The position numbers and the translations under genes are program-made. Shown piece by piece: positions 62,953 through 64,000 of a stretch of 64,000 nucleotides of DNA. The stretch covers positions 35,280 through 99,279 of the forward strand of contig CACXES010000042.1 of NCBI GenBank assembly GCA_902766745.1, in the 5' to 3' direction. Below the pieces are notes generated by a model, which ran no database searches, was not told the origin of the DNA, and was given only the letters and a program-made list of their open reading frames with translations. How positions within the stretch are numbered: position 1 is the stretch's first letter; each line of letters starts with the position of its first letter. The DNA comes from an uncultured Ruminococcus sp. (GTDB lineage Bacteria; Bacillota; Clostridia; Monoglobales; Monoglobaceae).

Positions 62953-64000
62953 TTATCTCTTGTAAACAACCGCCGCCTGAATGTAACTTTGATTAAACTG
63001 TACAAAAATCATATCACATTCATCGCCTGCACTTTTATAGTCTTTTATTTCATTAATGCTGCCCTTATATACTTTGCTTTCTCTGCTATCCTTATCGTAA
63101 AAGGTAATGGAGGTTGATAACGCATTTATTCTCTCGTCCGTATTTGCACCCGATTTGTAACCCCAGCCGACCACATTATCTCCTTTTTCGCTTACATATC
63201 CAAAAGAGACTTGGAAGTTTGAGTTATAGTTGCTTGCAAACAACGACATTGTTTCGTTGTCGTTCTTCCAGCCTATACGCTTATTCTCGGAAAAATCATA
63301 CAACACCTCTATCGCGGAAACATTGCCGTTATACGCCGTACGGTAACGGATAAGGTCTCCCTCGGCGATATCGTCCACCTTCATATTCGTCTTATCAAGA
63401 GAATCCTCGTATACCTTAAGACTTGTATCTCTGCCCTTGAGCATACCGTTAAGCTGACGGTACGCATCGCCGTTATCATCTATCGCCTCAATATTCTCGC
63501 TGACGAGAAACATATTTGAATTAAGGTAATCGTTTTCCTCGCTATCATCCGGATTTACACGATATACGACCGCATCGGCAAATTCATTTTTACCTTTTTC
63601 CTTGTAAACCTCGAATTTAAAGTTCACCGCATTATTAAAGTTGTTCTGCTTAACGATTGAAAACTTATCCGCTGTTGCCGATAATACATCTTCATCCTGA
63701 GGAACGCAGAAGAATTTTGTATCAGAGGATACAACTATGTCCTTGCCTATTCTAAAGCTGTATTTTGAAGAATAGGCGGAGCCGTCTTTTATCCTTGTAA
63801 GAGTTGCGTCTTGGGTCTCGTTTCCCGGTTCATAGGTATCGATTACATTTATCTTTTTGTCGGAATTTAAGCCGAAGCGTATAATCTGAGTATTACCGCC
63901 GCCGGGAAAAGCCGCAAGTGCCTTTGCGCCCGCCGAACGATATGATTGACCGTCAATGTTAATATTTTCCGCACTTTCGTAGATTGCAAGCTCGCCCGAG
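62953..64000 (-). CDS. C-terminal part of a large unknown protein, 5' end beyond window
   Basis: An open frame of about 349 codons running off the window edge (the first complete codon starts at 63999). The sequence is beta-rich and acidic, with blocks such as SYRSAGAKALAAFPGG, INVIDTYEPGNETQDATL, KFFCVPQDED and GDLIRYRTAYNGNVSAIEVL. No catalytic motif was recognised. Its style resembles the non-SLH body of the 921-residue SLH protein at 42694 (for example GNEIRFFVEDL), so it may be another surface protein whose SLH repeats and signal peptide lie upstream. That is inference. Confidence 0.6.
   Translation of the reverse strand, partial: SGELAIYESAENINIDGQSYRSAGAKALAAFPGGGNTQIIRFGLNSDKKINVIDTYEPGNETQDATLTRIKDGSAYSSKYSFRIGKDIVVSSDTKFFCVPQDEDVLSATADKFSIVKQNNFNNAVNFKFEVYKEKGKNEFADAVVYRVNPDDSEENDYLNSNMFLVSENIEAIDDNGDAYRQLNGMLKGRDTSLKVYEDSLDKTNMKVDDIAEGDLIRYRTAYNGNVSAIEVLYDFSENKRIGWKNDNETMSLFASNYNSNFQVSFGYVSEKGDNVVGWGYKSGANTDERINALSTSITFYDKDSRESKVYKGSINEIKDYKSAGDECDMIFVQFNQSYIQAAVVYKR

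Overview
The window looks like a low-to-moderate-GC, Gram-positive anaerobe of the class Clostridia, probably a polysaccharide-degrading gut or rumen lineage. The evidence is a tRNA-Trp T-box leader on the trp operon, strong AGGAGG-type ribosome binding sites, TTGACA/TATAAT promoters, S-layer-homology (SLH) proteins, YesM/YesN-type two-component regulation, CUT1/LplABC-type sugar ABC transporters and several anaerobic Fe-S proteins. I cannot name the species. UGA, UAA and UAG are all used as stops, so the genetic code appears standard.

Layout. (a) 1-6940, minus strand: a housekeeping run secA > prfB > prfA > tsaC-ywlE fusion > rimI. prfB carries the classical +1 programmed frameshift, but with UAG instead of UGA at the shift site. 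(b) 7097-9337, plus strand: an SLH-anchored surface protein. (c) 9425-16231, minus strand: complete trpEGDCFBA behind a Trp T-box leader (specifier UGG). (d) 16410-48122, minus strand: a ~32 kb surface-glycan locus. In transcription order it holds two large SLH proteins, a Gld-type ABC system (ATPase, permease, GldG-like, DUF4340), a GH10 xylanase, CBM-rich secreted proteins, a second multi-CBM GH10 xylanase split by a frameshift at a T6A9 tract, a CBM9 protein, an LplABC-type sugar importer, a YesMN two-component pair, then cytoplasmic GH105, GH37/GH63-like and BNR_4-type enzymes. (e) 48170-51534: remnants of an SGNH esterase and a GH4 enzyme, then an intact GH2. (f) 51607-56473: a compact operon of one radical SAM/SPASM protein and three paralogous QueG-like double-[4Fe-4S] proteins, divergent from an AraC regulator; its function is unknown. 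(g) 56628-64000: ftsH, ispE, tRNA-Arg(ACG), a MATE transporter behind an attenuator-like leader, tRNA-Trp(CCA), a truncated flavoprotein and the 3' end of an unknown large protein.

How the genes fit together. Region (d) reads as a complete outside-in pathway: surface-anchored and secreted xylanases with binding modules cut xylan-type polymers, the ABC importer takes up oligosaccharides, YesMN senses them, and the intracellular hydrolases finish the job. The Gld-type transporter sits inside this operon with overlapping genes and may serve export or surface organisation of these proteins. The candidates most worth a second look are the UAG-type prfB recoding site upstream of translationally coupled prfA, the three-paralogue Fe-S/radical SAM operon, the homopolymer frameshift in the large xylanase, the embedded Gld-type system, and the MATE leader.
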